The notes below the pieces were generated by a model. It saw only the letters and a program-made list of their open reading frames with translations. It was not told the DNA's origin and searched no databases. Made by a program: the position numbers and the translations under genes. Shown one piece after another: positions 42,252 through 51,070 of a stretch of 64,000 bases of DNA (positions within the stretch are counted from its first letter, which is position 1; each line of letters begins with the position of its first letter). Where the stretch lies: contig NZ_JBHUHP010000014.1 of NCBI RefSeq assembly GCF_042682525.1, positions 141,950 through 205,949 of the forward strand, read 5' to 3'. Origin of the DNA: Blastococcus_B deserti. GTDB taxonomy: Bacteria > Actinomycetota > Actinomycetes > Mycobacteriales > Geodermatophilaceae.

Positions 42252-43373
42252 TCAGCGTGGCACGGTCGGGAGCGCCTCGTCGGCGAACTCGGCGGCGTTC
42301 TGGGCGAGCGAGTCCGCGCGCAGGTAGGCCCACATCCGCTCGCACGCGACGGTGTCGAGGTAGACCACGCTCGCCGGGCCCTCCATGCCCGTGCCCAGCA
42401 CCGGTGCGGTGAAGAAGTCGATGTTTTGCGGGGTCACGTCGCGCATCGAGTACGCCAGCGACAGCAGGTCGCCGTTCCCCAGCGTGTCGTCGATCGTCAC
42501 CGCGCTCGTCACGGCGAGCAGTGCCGAGTCCAGCCGGCCGGGGTCGGTGAAGGTGTTCGAGCTGAACAGCTTGGCGAACATCGACTGCAGGTACTGCTGC
42601 TGCCGCTTGACGCGGTCGAAGTCGCCGCCGGGCAGGCCGTAGCGCTGGCCCAGGTACCACCGGGCCTGGTCACCGTCGAGGTGGTTGACCCCTGCGGGGA
42701 AGGTGTAGGGCCCGTTGCTGGTCGTCTCGGCGACGACGACGTCCACGCCACCGAGGTCGTCGGTCACCTGGATGAGCCCGTCGAAGTCGATCGCCACGTA
42801 GTGGTCGACGCGCACCTGGGTCAGCTGCTCGACGGTCTGGATCAGCAGCGTGGGTCCGCCGAACGCGTAGCTGGCGTTGATCTTGTTGCGGCCGTGGCTC
42901 GGGATGTCGACCCACGAGTCACGGGGGATCGAGATCAGCTGCGCGTGCCGCCGGTCGGCGGAGAAACGGGCCAGCATGATGGCGTCGGACCGGCCGTCGG
43001 GTGTCTCACCCGGCGCCAGCTCCGCGCGGGTGTCCGACCCGACCAGCAGGAACGTCACCGGCTCGGCGGCGGCCGCCTGCTCCGGCGTCGCGGGAGCCGG
43101 GCGGGTCCCCTCGTCGATGTCCGCGAAGACGTCGGCGATCCGGTCGATGTTGCCGGCGTACCGGTTGGTCAGGAACCACAGCCCGCCACCGACGAGGACG
43201 GCGAGCACGAGCCCGAGAACGCCGAGGGAGACGAGGACCCGGCGCAACCCGTGCCGCCTCGGGGCGTCGCCGTCGGCGTGCGTGTCGTCCGGTGCGACGT
43301 CGCCCGGGACGGAGCCCACCGGCCCCTCGCCCCGCTGCGCGTCCCCGGACGGTACGCCCGTCTCGGTCCTCAT
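42252..43373 (-). CDS. LCP-family cell-wall glycopolymer ligase
   Basis: 373 residues from the ATG at 43373. The layout matches the copy at 36293: acidic leader, one anchor helix (VLVSLGVLGLVLAVLVGGGL), FLLVGSDTRAELAPGETPDG, RSDAIMLARFSADRRHAQLI, SIPRDSWVDIPSHGRNKINA, RYGLPGGDFDRVKRQQQYLQ and a C-terminal FADEALPTVPR. The near-identical motif order shows a fairly recent duplication around the ugd-rfbBD block. The conserved Asp/Arg set is intact, so both copies may be active, perhaps on different glycopolymers. Confidence 0.93.
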   Translation of the reverse strand: MRTETGVPSGDAQRGEGPVGSVPGDVAPDDTHADGDAPRRHGLRRVLVSLGVLGLVLAVLVGGGLWFLTNRYAGNIDRIADVFADIDEGTRPAPATPEQAAAAEPVTFLLVGSDTRAELAPGETPDGRSDAIMLARFSADRRHAQLISIPRDSWVDIPSHGRNKINASYAFGGPTLLIQTVEQLTQVRVDHYVAIDFDGLIQVTDDLGGVDVVVAETTSNGPYTFPAGVNHLDGDQARWYLGQRYGLPGGDFDRVKRQQQYLQSMFAKLFSSNTFTDPGRLDSALLAVTSAVTIDDTLGNGDLLSLAYSMRDVTPQNIDFFTAPVLGTGMEGPASVVYLDTVACERMWAYLRADSLAQNAAEFADEALPTVPR

Positions 43374-43504
43374 GTCCACCCCCGTTGCCCTGCCCGCGGG
43401 CGAGCGTACGGCGACCGGGCCCCGGGCCGGCGGCCTCTGCCCCGTGGGGGTGAGGTCGGGCACGGCGGGACACGGCCTCCCGGTGGGGGCGCTAGCCTGC
43501 GGTC

Positions 43505-44491
43505 ATGACCTGGCTCGTGACAGGCGGTGCCGGGTACATCGGCGCCCACGTGGTGGCCGCGATGACCGAGGCCGGCGAGCGCGTCGTCGTCCTCGACGAC
43601 CTGTCCACGGGTGATCCGGCGCGGATCCCGGGAGTGCCCATGGTCCAGGGCAGCGTCCTCGACCAGCCGCTCCTCGAGCAGACCATGCGCGAGCACGGCG
43701 TCACCGGCGTCGTCCACATCGCGGCCAAGAAGCAGGTGGAGGAGTCGGTCCACCGGCCGCTGTACTACTACCGGGAGAACGTGGAGGGGCTGCGCCGCCT
43801 GCTGGAGGTGGCGACCGCCACGGGCGTGGAGTCCTTCGTCTTCTCCTCGAGCGCCGCCGTCTACGGTGCGCCGGACGTCGATCTCGTCGGGGAGGACACC
43901 GAGTGCCGGCCGGTGAACCCCTACGGGCAGACCAAGCTCACCGGCGAGCACATGGTCGCCGACGTGGCCCGGGCCAACGGCCTGCGCTACGCCAACCTGC
44001 GGTACTTCAACGTCGCCGGGGCGGGGCGGCCGGAGCTCGGTGACCGTGGCGAGGCCAACCTGGTCCCGATGATCTTCCGGCGGATCACCGAGCGCCAGGC
44101 GCCGCTGATCTTCGGGGACGACTTCCCGACCCCCGACGGCACGTGCATCCGCGACTTCATCCACGTCGCCGACATCGCCTCCGCGCACACGGCCGCCGCC
44201 CGGGCCCTGGACGAGGGACGGTTGACAGCCCTCACCGCCAACATCGGCCGGGGCGAGGGCGTATCGGTGCGCGAGATGATCCGGGTGATCCGCGAGGTCA
44301 CCGGCACGGCCGCCGAGGACTGGGCCGAGCCGGTGGTCACGCCTCGCCGAGCGGGCGACCCGCCCCGGGTCGTGGCCGCCGCCGACACCATCCGCTCGGC
44401 TCTGGGGTGGGAGGCGCGGCACGGCCTGCGCGACATGGTGACCTCGGCGTGGGCGGGCTGGACCATCCGGATGAGCGCCACGGCCGGCTGA
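43505..44491 (+). CDS. galE: UDP-glucose 4-epimerase
   Basis: 328 residues. The NAD site TGGAGYIGAHVVAAM is followed by VVHIAAKKQVEESVHRPLYY (the AAKK variant of the usual AGLKAVGES stretch), the catalytic SSSAAVYG and YGQTKLTGE (Tyr-x3-Lys), LRYFNVAGA, and GTCIRDFIHVADIASAH, a hallmark of GalE. It interconverts UDP-glucose and UDP-galactose, supplying galactose for the polysaccharides. It is divergent from the LCP gene at 42252 with a 131-base gap. Confidence 0.93.
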   Translation: MTWLVTGGAGYIGAHVVAAMTEAGERVVVLDDLSTGDPARIPGVPMVQGSVLDQPLLEQTMREHGVTGVVHIAAKKQVEESVHRPLYYYRENVEGLRRLLEVATATGVESFVFSSSAAVYGAPDVDLVGEDTECRPVNPYGQTKLTGEHMVADVARANGLRYANLRYFNVAGAGRPELGDRGEANLVPMIFRRITERQAPLIFGDDFPTPDGTCIRDFIHVADIASAHTAAARALDEGRLTALTANIGRGEGVSVREMIRVIREVTGTAAEDWAEPVVTPRRAGDPPRVVAAADTIRSALGWEARHGLRDMVTSAWAGWTIRMSATAG

Positions 44492-44583
44492 CCGCGAACG
44501 GTCGCCGCCCCCTGTCGTTGCCCTGGGCGTCACCCGCTCTTCGTCGCCTCGCCACCGGACCGACGATGGACGGTGGGACGATA

Positions 44584-44766
44584 GTGCGCGTGATGCTGAC
44601 GATCCTGGCGGCGTGGGTGGCTCTCGCCGCGGTGACGGCGGTCTTCTTCGCCGCCCTCGGGCGGAGCGCGCTGCGCGAGGACCAGGAACTCGGCCACCTC
44701 CCTGCCGATGCCGCGACACCGCCGCCGCTGCCCCACGAGCCGAACAGACTTCCAGAACCCGTGTGA
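44584..44766 (+). CDS. 60-residue hypothetical membrane protein
   Basis: Frame from the GTG at 44584 (alternatives: ATG 44566 or 44593) preceded by GGTGGGA. One N-terminal helix (MLTILAAWVALAAVTAVFFAALG) is followed by an acidic and Pro-rich tail (LREDQELGHLPADAATPPPL). Such single-helix proteins with short cytoplasmic tails are common and mostly uncharacterised in actinobacteria. Confidence 0.5.
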   Translation: MRVMLTILAAWVALAAVTAVFFAALGRSALREDQELGHLPADAATPPPLPHEPNRLPEPV

Positions 44767-44819
44767 CGCCGAGGAGGACTCCTCTTGTCGCTCACGGGTG
44801 GCGGGAGGACGCTCCCCCC

Positions 44820-45023
44820 ATGACGGGTGACACCGCGCTGCTCGACCGGGTGGGACGGGACGCGGATCGGGTCGTTCTCTGTCGGTGCGGCGGGTTCGGG
44901 CGGGTGACGCACATGGCGGTCAACGCCCCGGGTGAGCCCGAACGCTACGTGCGCAGCACGTTCTCCTGTACCTGGCAGCGACCCGGCCCGCACGAGCCGC
45001 TGCTGGCCCCGCGAGGGGTGTAG
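44820..45023 (+). CDS. 67-residue hypothetical protein
   Basis: Frame from the ATG at 44820 with a GGGAGGA site eight bases upstream. The product starts MTGDTALLDRVGRDADRVV and contains LCRCGGFGRVTHM, a short Cys-x-Cys that might bind a metal, but no family is recognised. The start site is the best evidence for expression. Confidence 0.42.
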   Translation: MTGDTALLDRVGRDADRVVLCRCGGFGRVTHMAVNAPGEPERYVRSTFSCTWQRPGPHEPLLAPRGV

Positions 45024-45045
45024 CGGCTGGTACGAAGTTCGTCCG

Positions 45046-45252
45046 GTGTCCGAGAACGGCCGTTGCTACCGGGAGATCCGGTCGGCTCGCTTCCCCCAAG
45101 GGTTCCCTGACCGCTGCGACCTGACCGTCATCGACGCGTTCGCCGACGCCTGGCTGCTCATCGATCACTCGCCGTCGGGCATCGAACTGGTGGGACTGGC
45201 CGACGACTACGACGCAGCCCGGGTGTGGTTGCTGGAGGACCCGGCGTCCTGA
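45046..45252 (+). CDS. 68-residue hypothetical protein
   Basis: Frame from a GTG at 45046 (a GTG at 44932 in the same frame is possible but overlaps the preceding small gene). The sequence has a balanced soluble composition, for example FPDRCDLTVIDAFADAWLLI and a DYDAARVWLLEDP ending, unlike the Arg/Pro-rich shadows around it. No relative is recognised and the ribosome-binding site is weak. Confidence 0.4.
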   Translation: MSENGRCYREIRSARFPQGFPDRCDLTVIDAFADAWLLIDHSPSGIELVGLADDYDAARVWLLEDPAS

Positions 45253-45272
45253 CCGGACGCCGGGCCGCCAGG

Positions 45273-47171
45273 TCAGCTGAGGATCCCCATCCGGCGCAGC
45301 GCGTCGACCACCTGCTGGGCCGCCTGCTCCGGGTCGGTGGCCGTCGTGTCGATGTGGACCTCGGGGGCCTCGGGCGGCTCGTAGGGCGAGTCGATCCCGG
45401 TGAAGTTGCTGAGCTCGCCGCGGCGCGCCTTCCCGTACAGGCCCTTCACGTCCCGCTGCTCGGCGACCTCGAGCGGCGTGTCCACGAAGACCTCGCAGAA
45501 CTCCCCGTCCTCGACCAGGTCGCGGGCCATCCGGCGTTCCGACCGGAACGGGGAGATGAACGAGACGAGAACGACGAGGCCCGCGCAGACCATGAGGTGC
45601 GACACCTCGGCCACCCGCCGGATGTTCTCCACCCGGTCGGCCTCGGTGAAGCCCAGGTCCTTGTTCAGGCCGTGCCGCACGTTGTCGCCGTCGAGCAGCG
45701 TCGTGTGCACCCCCAGCGCGTGCAGCCGCTTCTCGACCAGGTTGGCGATGCTGGACTTGCCGGCACCCGACAGCCCGGTGAACCACACGACGCAGGGCCG
45801 GTGCCCCTTGAGCTCAGCGTGGGCCGCCTTGTCCACCTCGAGCTGCTGCCAGTGGATGTTCTGCGACCGGCGCAGCGCGAAGTGCAGCATCCCGGCGCCG
45901 ACGGTGGCGTTCGTGAGCCGGTCGACGAGCACGAACCCGCCCATGTCGCGGTTCTCCGCATAGGGGTCGAACGCGATCGGCCGGTCGAGGTTGAGATTGC
46001 ACACCCCGATCTCGTTGAGGGCCAGGGTGGTGGCGGCCGAGTGCTCGAGGGTGTTGACGTCGACCCGGTACTTGGGCCGGCCGAGCGAGGCGGTCACCGT
46101 CCGCGCACCGATCTTCAGCAGGTAGGGCCGGCCCGGCAGCATCTCGTGCTCGGCCATCCAGACCACGTGCGCCTCGAACTGGTCGGCCGACCCGGCGGGG
46201 GACTCGGCCGCGCAGAGCACATCCCCGCGGCTGATGTCGATCTCGTCGGCGAGCACGAGCGTCACCGACTGCTCTGCCACCGCCTCGTCCAGGTCGTCGT
46301 CCATCGTGACGATGCGGGTGACGGTGCTCTGCCGGCCCGAGGGCACGACGCGGACCCGGTCGCCGGGCCGGACCCGGCCGCCGACGATCACCCCGGAGAA
46401 GCCTCGGAAGTCGTGCCCGGGCCGGTTCACCCACTGGACCGGCATCCGGAACGGCCCGTCGTGCGCCCGCTGCCCGACGGGCACGGTCTCCAGGTACCCG
46501 AGCAGGGTGGGGCCGTGGTACCAGGGCGTGTTCTGGCTCGGCTCGGTGATGTTGTCGCCGCGCAGCGCCGACATGGGGATGCACGCGATGTCGGTCAGCC
46601 CGATCCGGGCCGCGAAGTCGCGGTAGTCGGCCTCGATCCGCTCGAACACCTCGCGCGAGTAGCCGACCAGGTCGAGCTTGTTGACGGCGACGACGACCTT
46701 GCGGATGCCCAGCAACGAGACCAGGTAGCTGTGGCGGCGGGTCTGGGTGAGCACCCCCTTGCGGGCGTCGATCAGGATCACAGCCAGCTCGGCGGTCGAC
46801 GCACCCGTGACCATGTTGCGCGTGTACTGCTCGTGGCCCGGGGTGTCGGCGACGATGAACTTGCGCTTGTCGGTGGCGAAGAACCGGTAGGCGACGTCGA
46901 TCGTGATGCCCTGCTCCCGCTCGGCCGCGAGCCCGTCGACGAGCAGCGCGAAGTCGAGCTCGCCGCCCTGCGTGCCCTTCTTCGAGTCGGCCTCCAGGGC
47001 CGCCAGGTGGTCCTCGAAAACCAGGTGCGACTCGTACAGCAGCCGTCCGATGAGGGTGGACTTGCCGTCGTCCACGCTGCCGCAGGTGATGAACCGCAGC
47101 ATCGTCTTGCGCTGGTGCAGGTCCAGGTAGGACTCGATGTCATCGGCGATGAGGCCGGAGGGCGCGGTCAT
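45273..47171 (-). CDS. cysNC: Bifunctional sulfate adenylyltransferase subunit 1/APS kinase
   Basis: 632 residues. The CysN part (about 1-440) is an EF-Tu-like GTPase: G1 GSVDDGKSTLIGRLLYES, G3 DTPGHEQYTRNM and G4 NKLD. The CysC part (about 455-632) is APS kinase: GLSGAGKSSIANLVEKRL, LDGDNVRHGLNKDLGF, FISPFRSERRMARDLV and YGKARRGELSNFTGIDSPYE. Together with CysD it makes APS driven by GTP hydrolysis and then phosphorylates it to PAPS. The ATG at 47171 overlaps the cysD stop (ATGA). Such fusions are usual in actinobacteria. Confidence 0.95.
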   Translation of the reverse strand: MTAPSGLIADDIESYLDLHQRKTMLRFITCGSVDDGKSTLIGRLLYESHLVFEDHLAALEADSKKGTQGGELDFALLVDGLAAEREQGITIDVAYRFFATDKRKFIVADTPGHEQYTRNMVTGASTAELAVILIDARKGVLTQTRRHSYLVSLLGIRKVVVAVNKLDLVGYSREVFERIEADYRDFAARIGLTDIACIPMSALRGDNITEPSQNTPWYHGPTLLGYLETVPVGQRAHDGPFRMPVQWVNRPGHDFRGFSGVIVGGRVRPGDRVRVVPSGRQSTVTRIVTMDDDLDEAVAEQSVTLVLADEIDISRGDVLCAAESPAGSADQFEAHVVWMAEHEMLPGRPYLLKIGARTVTASLGRPKYRVDVNTLEHSAATTLALNEIGVCNLNLDRPIAFDPYAENRDMGGFVLVDRLTNATVGAGMLHFALRRSQNIHWQQLEVDKAAHAELKGHRPCVVWFTGLSGAGKSSIANLVEKRLHALGVHTTLLDGDNVRHGLNKDLGFTEADRVENIRRVAEVSHLMVCAGLVVLVSFISPFRSERRMARDLVEDGEFCEVFVDTPLEVAEQRDVKGLYGKARRGELSNFTGIDSPYEPPEAPEVHIDTTATDPEQAAQQVVDALRRMGILS

Positions 47172-48076
47172 CAGAAGTAGCCCTCCTGCTTCTTCTTCTC
47201 CATCGAGCCGGCGGAGTCGTGGTCGATGACCCGGCCCTGCCGCTCCGACGTCGTGGTCAGCAGCATCTCCTGGATCACCGCGGGCAGGGTGTCGGCGGTG
47301 CTCTCCACCGCGCCGCTGAGCGGGTAGCACCCCAGCGTCCGGAACCGCACGCTGCGCAGTTGCGGCTCCTCGCCGTCGCGGAGCGGGAAGCGCTCGTCGT
47401 CCACCATGATCAGTGCGCCGTCGCGCTCGACCACCGGCCGGGGCATACCGAAGTACAGCGGCACGATGGGGATGTCCTCGAGGTAGATGTACTGCCACAC
47501 GTCGAGCTCGGTCCAGTTCGACAGCGGGAAGACGCGCAGGGTCTCGCCAGGGTTGTGGCGGACGTTGTACGTCCGCCACAACTCCGGACGCTGCTGCTTG
47601 GGGTCCCAGCGGTGCTGCGCCGACCGGAGCGAGAACACCCGCTCCTTGGCCCGGGACTTCTCCTCGTCCCGGCGCGCGCCGCCGAAGGCGAGGTCGAACT
47701 TCCACTTGTCCAGCGCCTGCTTGAGCCCCTGGGTCTTCCACATGTCGGTGTGCACCGCCGACCCGTGGGTGAACGGGTTGATGCCGAGCTCCAGGCATTC
47801 CGGGTTCTGGTGCACGAGGAGCTCGATGCCGAGCTCGGCGGCCGTCTTGTCGCGGAACTCGTACATCTGCTTGAACTTCCACGTCGTGTCCACGTGGAGC
47901 AGCGGGAACGGCGGCAGCGAGGGGTAGAACGCCTTCCTGGCCAGGTGCAGCATCACCGAGCTGTCCTTGCCGATCGAGTAGAGCATCACCGGGCGCTCGC
48001 TCTCGGCGACCGCCTCCCGCAGGATGTGGATGCTCTCGGCCTCGAGCCGCTGCAGGTGCGTGAGCGTGCCGGTCAT
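47171..48076 (-). CDS. cysD: Sulfate adenylyltransferase subunit 2
   Basis: 301 residues from the ATG at 48076 with a GGGGAG site. It carries the PP-loop-type YSIGKDSSVMLHLARKAF (ATP pyrophosphatase fold), FAFGGARRDEEKSRAKERVF-like sequence near residue 150, and the RFRTLGCYPLSGAVES and EKKKQEGYF ending that are near-invariant in CysD. It pairs with CysN to adenylate sulfate. The gene is coupled to cysNC by a four-base overlap. Confidence 0.95.
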   Translation of the reverse strand: MTGTLTHLQRLEAESIHILREAVAESERPVMLYSIGKDSSVMLHLARKAFYPSLPPFPLLHVDTTWKFKQMYEFRDKTAAELGIELLVHQNPECLELGINPFTHGSAVHTDMWKTQGLKQALDKWKFDLAFGGARRDEEKSRAKERVFSLRSAQHRWDPKQQRPELWRTYNVRHNPGETLRVFPLSNWTELDVWQYIYLEDIPIVPLYFGMPRPVVERDGALIMVDDERFPLRDGEEPQLRSVRFRTLGCYPLSGAVESTADTLPAVIQEMLLTTTSERQGRVIDHDSAGSMEKKKQEGYF

Positions 48077-48105
48077 GGTCGGCTCCCCGTGGTCGGTGGA
48101 CAAGA

Positions 48106-48897
48106 TCACTGCAGGTCGCTGATGACGCCCAGGACCTCGTCGGCCACCCCGGGCCGGCAGACGACGAGGTCGGGCAGGAACGGGTCGGGCTGGTTGTAGC
48201 GCAGCGGCGATCCGTCGAGGCGGGACGCGTGCAGGCCGGCCGCCCGCGCAACGGCGACGGGTGCCGCCGAGTCCCACTCGTACTGGCCGCCGCCGTGGAC
48301 GTAGAGATCGGCCTCACCCCGCACGACGGCGGCCACCTTGAACCCGGCCGAGCCCATCTCGACGAGCTCGGCGCCGAGTGCCTCGGCCACGCCCGTCGCG
48401 ATGGCGGGCGGGCGGCTGCGGCTCACCGCCATGCGCAGCGGTGCGCTCGCGCTCCGCGGTGGCACCGCCGGCGCGGGATCGGACGTGAGCACCGTGTCCA
48501 GCCCGGGGAGCGCCACGGCGCCGGTGACCAGGTCGCCGCGCTGCCAGAGCGCGACGTGCACGGCCCAGTCGGAGCGGTTCTCCGAGTACTCCCGCGTGCC
48601 GTCGAGGGGATCGACGATCCACACCCGGTCCGCGTCCAGCCGGAGGCGGTCGTCCGCCGCCTCCTCCGACAGCACCGCGTCATCCGGACGCGCGGCGGTC
48701 AGCCCGGAGGCGAGCAGGCTCTGCGCGTCGGCGTCCCCCCGGTCCTTCAGCTCCCGCGGCGGCAGGTGGGCCAGCGCCCGGCGCAGCTCCAGCAACCGTG
48801 CGCCGGCCAGCCGGGCGAGCTCGCGCGCCAGTGCGGCATCGGACAGGGCGCTCAGCGACGACGTCGGCGTCCTCCGGCCGGCTGACTCGTCGAGCAT
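48106..48897 (-). CDS. cysQ: 3'(2'),5'-bisphosphate nucleotidase, inositol monophosphatase family
   Basis: 263 residues from the ATG at 48897, chosen because GGGGAG lies six bases upstream; an ATG at 48903 abuts that site. Metal and catalytic motifs of the IMPase superfamily are present: VLSEEAADD, WIVDPLDGTREYSE and the late GGGQYEWDSAAPVAVARAAG. CysQ removes the 3'-phosphate of PAP or PAPS and is typically next to sulfate-activation genes. Only 29 bases separate it from cysD, so cysQ-cysD-cysNC is one operon. Confidence 0.9.
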   Translation of the reverse strand: MLDESAGRRTPTSSLSALSDAALARELARLAGARLLELRRALAHLPPRELKDRGDADAQSLLASGLTAARPDDAVLSEEAADDRLRLDADRVWIVDPLDGTREYSENRSDWAVHVALWQRGDLVTGAVALPGLDTVLTSDPAPAVPPRSASAPLRMAVSRSRPPAIATGVAEALGAELVEMGSAGFKVAAVVRGEADLYVHGGGQYEWDSAAPVAVARAAGLHASRLDGSPLRYNQPDPFLPDLVVCRPGVADEVLGVISDLQ

Positions 48898-49119
48898 CGA
48901 CATCTCCCCGCTGCTGAGGCCTGATCCGGCGAATCCGTTCCGACGGCCGGCGCTCCGGCCGATCGTCACAGGCGCGCCATCTTGCAGGTTCGCTCCTGTC
49001 GCCAACACCTTGTTGCGTCCGCTGCCGCGCCGCTTTCGCCATCGAAGGGGCTGACAGCCGCAGCCGGCGACCTGTCGGTACGCACCGCGCCCGGTTCGGC
49101 ACGCAGCAGAGTCAAAGGC

Positions 49120-50085
49120 TCAGCTGGTGGAGGCCGGTGACGAGGCCAGCCGCGCCCGCCGGCGCCGGCGCTGCTGCGACGCCAGCGGGGCTTCACCATG
49201 GCGGACGCGCACCCACGCCCACGCGGCCCCTCCACCGATCAGCGCGGCGGCCGTGACGACGAGGACCACGGCCGTGGAGGCGCCGAGCAGTTTGGCTCCC
49301 GACGCCAGGAGCACGACGGCCAGGGCCCGCCGGACCAGCCCACCGGGTGCCCGGGAGGAGACCCGGGCGCCCAGCCAGACCCCCGGTATGGCGCCGATCA
49401 GCACGCTGCCGGTGAGGCCGAGGGTGAAATCGCCGAAGAAGATGTGTCCCAGTGATGCCGCGGCGACCAGCGGAACGGCCTGGACCAGATCGGTACCCAC
49501 CAGCTGCCCGGCCCTGATCGCCGGGTACATCAGCAGCAAGGCCACGATCATGAGCGACCCGGCGCCGACCGACGTCATCCCGACCACGCCTCCGCCCACG
49601 CAGCCGACGAGAACGGTGCGCCAACGGTGCACGGTCACCGTGGACAAGGCCTGCTCGACGACCTGCTCACCGCTGCTGCGGCGTCGCTCGCGTGCCAGCA
49701 GGTTCAGATAAGACCTCACGGCCATGGCCAGCGAGACCAACACGAGGACGCCGCCGAGCAGCACGAGCAGGAGTTCCTGGACGTCGCCGTCGGATCCCAT
49801 CAGCCGGAGGAGCAGCACGCCGGCGAAGGCACCGGGGATCGAGCCGACACACAGCCACTTCACCAGCCCCAGGTGGACGGTTCCGCGACGGAGGTGGACC
49901 AGCCCGCCGATCGGCTTCATGAAGAAGCTCGCGACGACGTCGCTGGAGACCGCGGCCAACGGGGACACCCCGAAGAAGAACACGAGGATCGGGGTCATGA
50001 GTGCCCCGCCGCCCATACCCGTCAGCCCGACGACGATCCCCACCGCCAGACCGGCCGCGGCGATCGCCGGGTCCCACAGGTCCAT
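49120..50085 (-). CDS. TauE/SafE-family membrane permease
   Basis: 321 residues from the ATG at 50085 with GGAGGAGG upstream. About eight helices form two repeated halves: GIVVGLTGMGGGALMTPILV in the first and VGMTSVGAGSLMIVALLL in the second, which are the Gly-rich signature loops of the family. These carriers move sulfite, sulfonates or related anions. Its place just upstream of cysQ-cysD-cysNC on the same strand suggests a link with sulfur uptake or export, although 220 bases separate it from cysQ. Confidence 0.9.
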   Translation of the reverse strand: MDLWDPAIAAAGLAVGIVVGLTGMGGGALMTPILVFFFGVSPLAAVSSDVVASFFMKPIGGLVHLRRGTVHLGLVKWLCVGSIPGAFAGVLLLRLMGSDGDVQELLLVLLGGVLVLVSLAMAVRSYLNLLARERRRSSGEQVVEQALSTVTVHRWRTVLVGCVGGGVVGMTSVGAGSLMIVALLLMYPAIRAGQLVGTDLVQAVPLVAAASLGHIFFGDFTLGLTGSVLIGAIPGVWLGARVSSRAPGGLVRRALAVVLLASGAKLLGASTAVVLVVTAAALIGGGAAWAWVRVRHGEAPLASQQRRRRRARLASSPASTS

Positions 50086-50384
50086 CCGTCCTCCTCCGCC
50101 TACTCCGACGTCCACTCGCGTGGCGGACGCCCGCCCGCAGGTCTCCGTCGGTCGTCGTGCTGTCCGCGAAGCGCCGACCATAGGGCGCGCCGTCGTCGCG
50201 CAGCAGCGGGAACGTCGCCACGATTTCGTCGGATCCGCGTTGTTGGCGCACAACTGCCTGTTAAGCGGGATGTCACTGTTCTACGGTCGCCGCCGAGCCG
50301 GGGGTCGAGACCAGGCTGTGCAACACCCGTGACGGAGGGGGGCCGTATGGGGGGCGCTGGCGGCAGGAGCGTGCCGACGAGGCG

Positions 50385-51047
50385 GTGGACGTCGAACACG
50401 GCATCGAGGAGGCCCTCGACGCCGTGCTGCACGAGATCCGGCAACCGTTGGCGGCCGTGTTCGCGCTCGCCGAGGCTGTCCGGGGCCGACCGGATCTTCC
50501 GGCCGATGTGCGGAGGACGGTCGACGAGCTGATACGGGAGGCCGAGGACGTCTCGGCGGCCGCCGGGAGTGTCGTGGAGATGCGCAGCAGGCGGGGCCTC
50601 GCGCCGACCGCCACCGTCGACGTGGACGAGGTCGTCCGGTCCGTCTTCGACAGTTACCGCCGGACCTGGCGCGGGACCCTCCGTTCGCGGGGGAACAGCG
50701 CAGGATCGCTCGAGATCGCCGGCGGGCGCACACCGCTGCGTCGCTGCCTGGTCAATGTGGTCGACAACGCGGTCCGCGCGGCCGGGCCGAAGGGCACGGT
50801 CACCGTCGCCGTCCACCGCGGCAGCGACGTGGTCCGCATCTCGGTCGAGGACGACGGGCCGGGCTTCGGTCGGGGTCCCACCGCCAACGGACTGGGCCTG
50901 CTCGTCACCCGGCGGCTGCTGGACGAGATGGGTGGGCAGCTGGTGACCAGCCTGCCCTCCAACGCCCGGGGCGCGGTCGTCACGCTCTTCCTGTCGGCGC
51001 GAATGGCCGGTCCGAGCCAGCTGGTCGAGCCCGTACGGGCCGTGTGA
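50385..51047 (+). CDS. Soluble histidine kinase without sensor domain
   Basis: 220 residues from a GTG. The DHp helix contains LHEIRQPLAAVFALAEAV with the phospho-acceptor His; the HATPase domain has the N-box LVNVVDNAVRAAG, G1 VEDDGPGFGRG and G2 NGLGLLVTRRLLDEMGG. There is no transmembrane helix and no PAS or GAF domain, so the signal must come from a partner or another input. It lies 23 bases before a response-regulator gene on the same strand, its likely phosphorylation target. Confidence 0.88.
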   Translation: MDVEHGIEEALDAVLHEIRQPLAAVFALAEAVRGRPDLPADVRRTVDELIREAEDVSAAAGSVVEMRSRRGLAPTATVDVDEVVRSVFDSYRRTWRGTLRSRGNSAGSLEIAGGRTPLRRCLVNVVDNAVRAAGPKGTVTVAVHRGSDVVRISVEDDGPGFGRGPTANGLGLLVTRRLLDEMGGQLVTSLPSNARGAVVTLFLSARMAGPSQLVEPVRAV

Positions 51048-51070
51048 GCTCCCGACGATGAGGGAACGCG

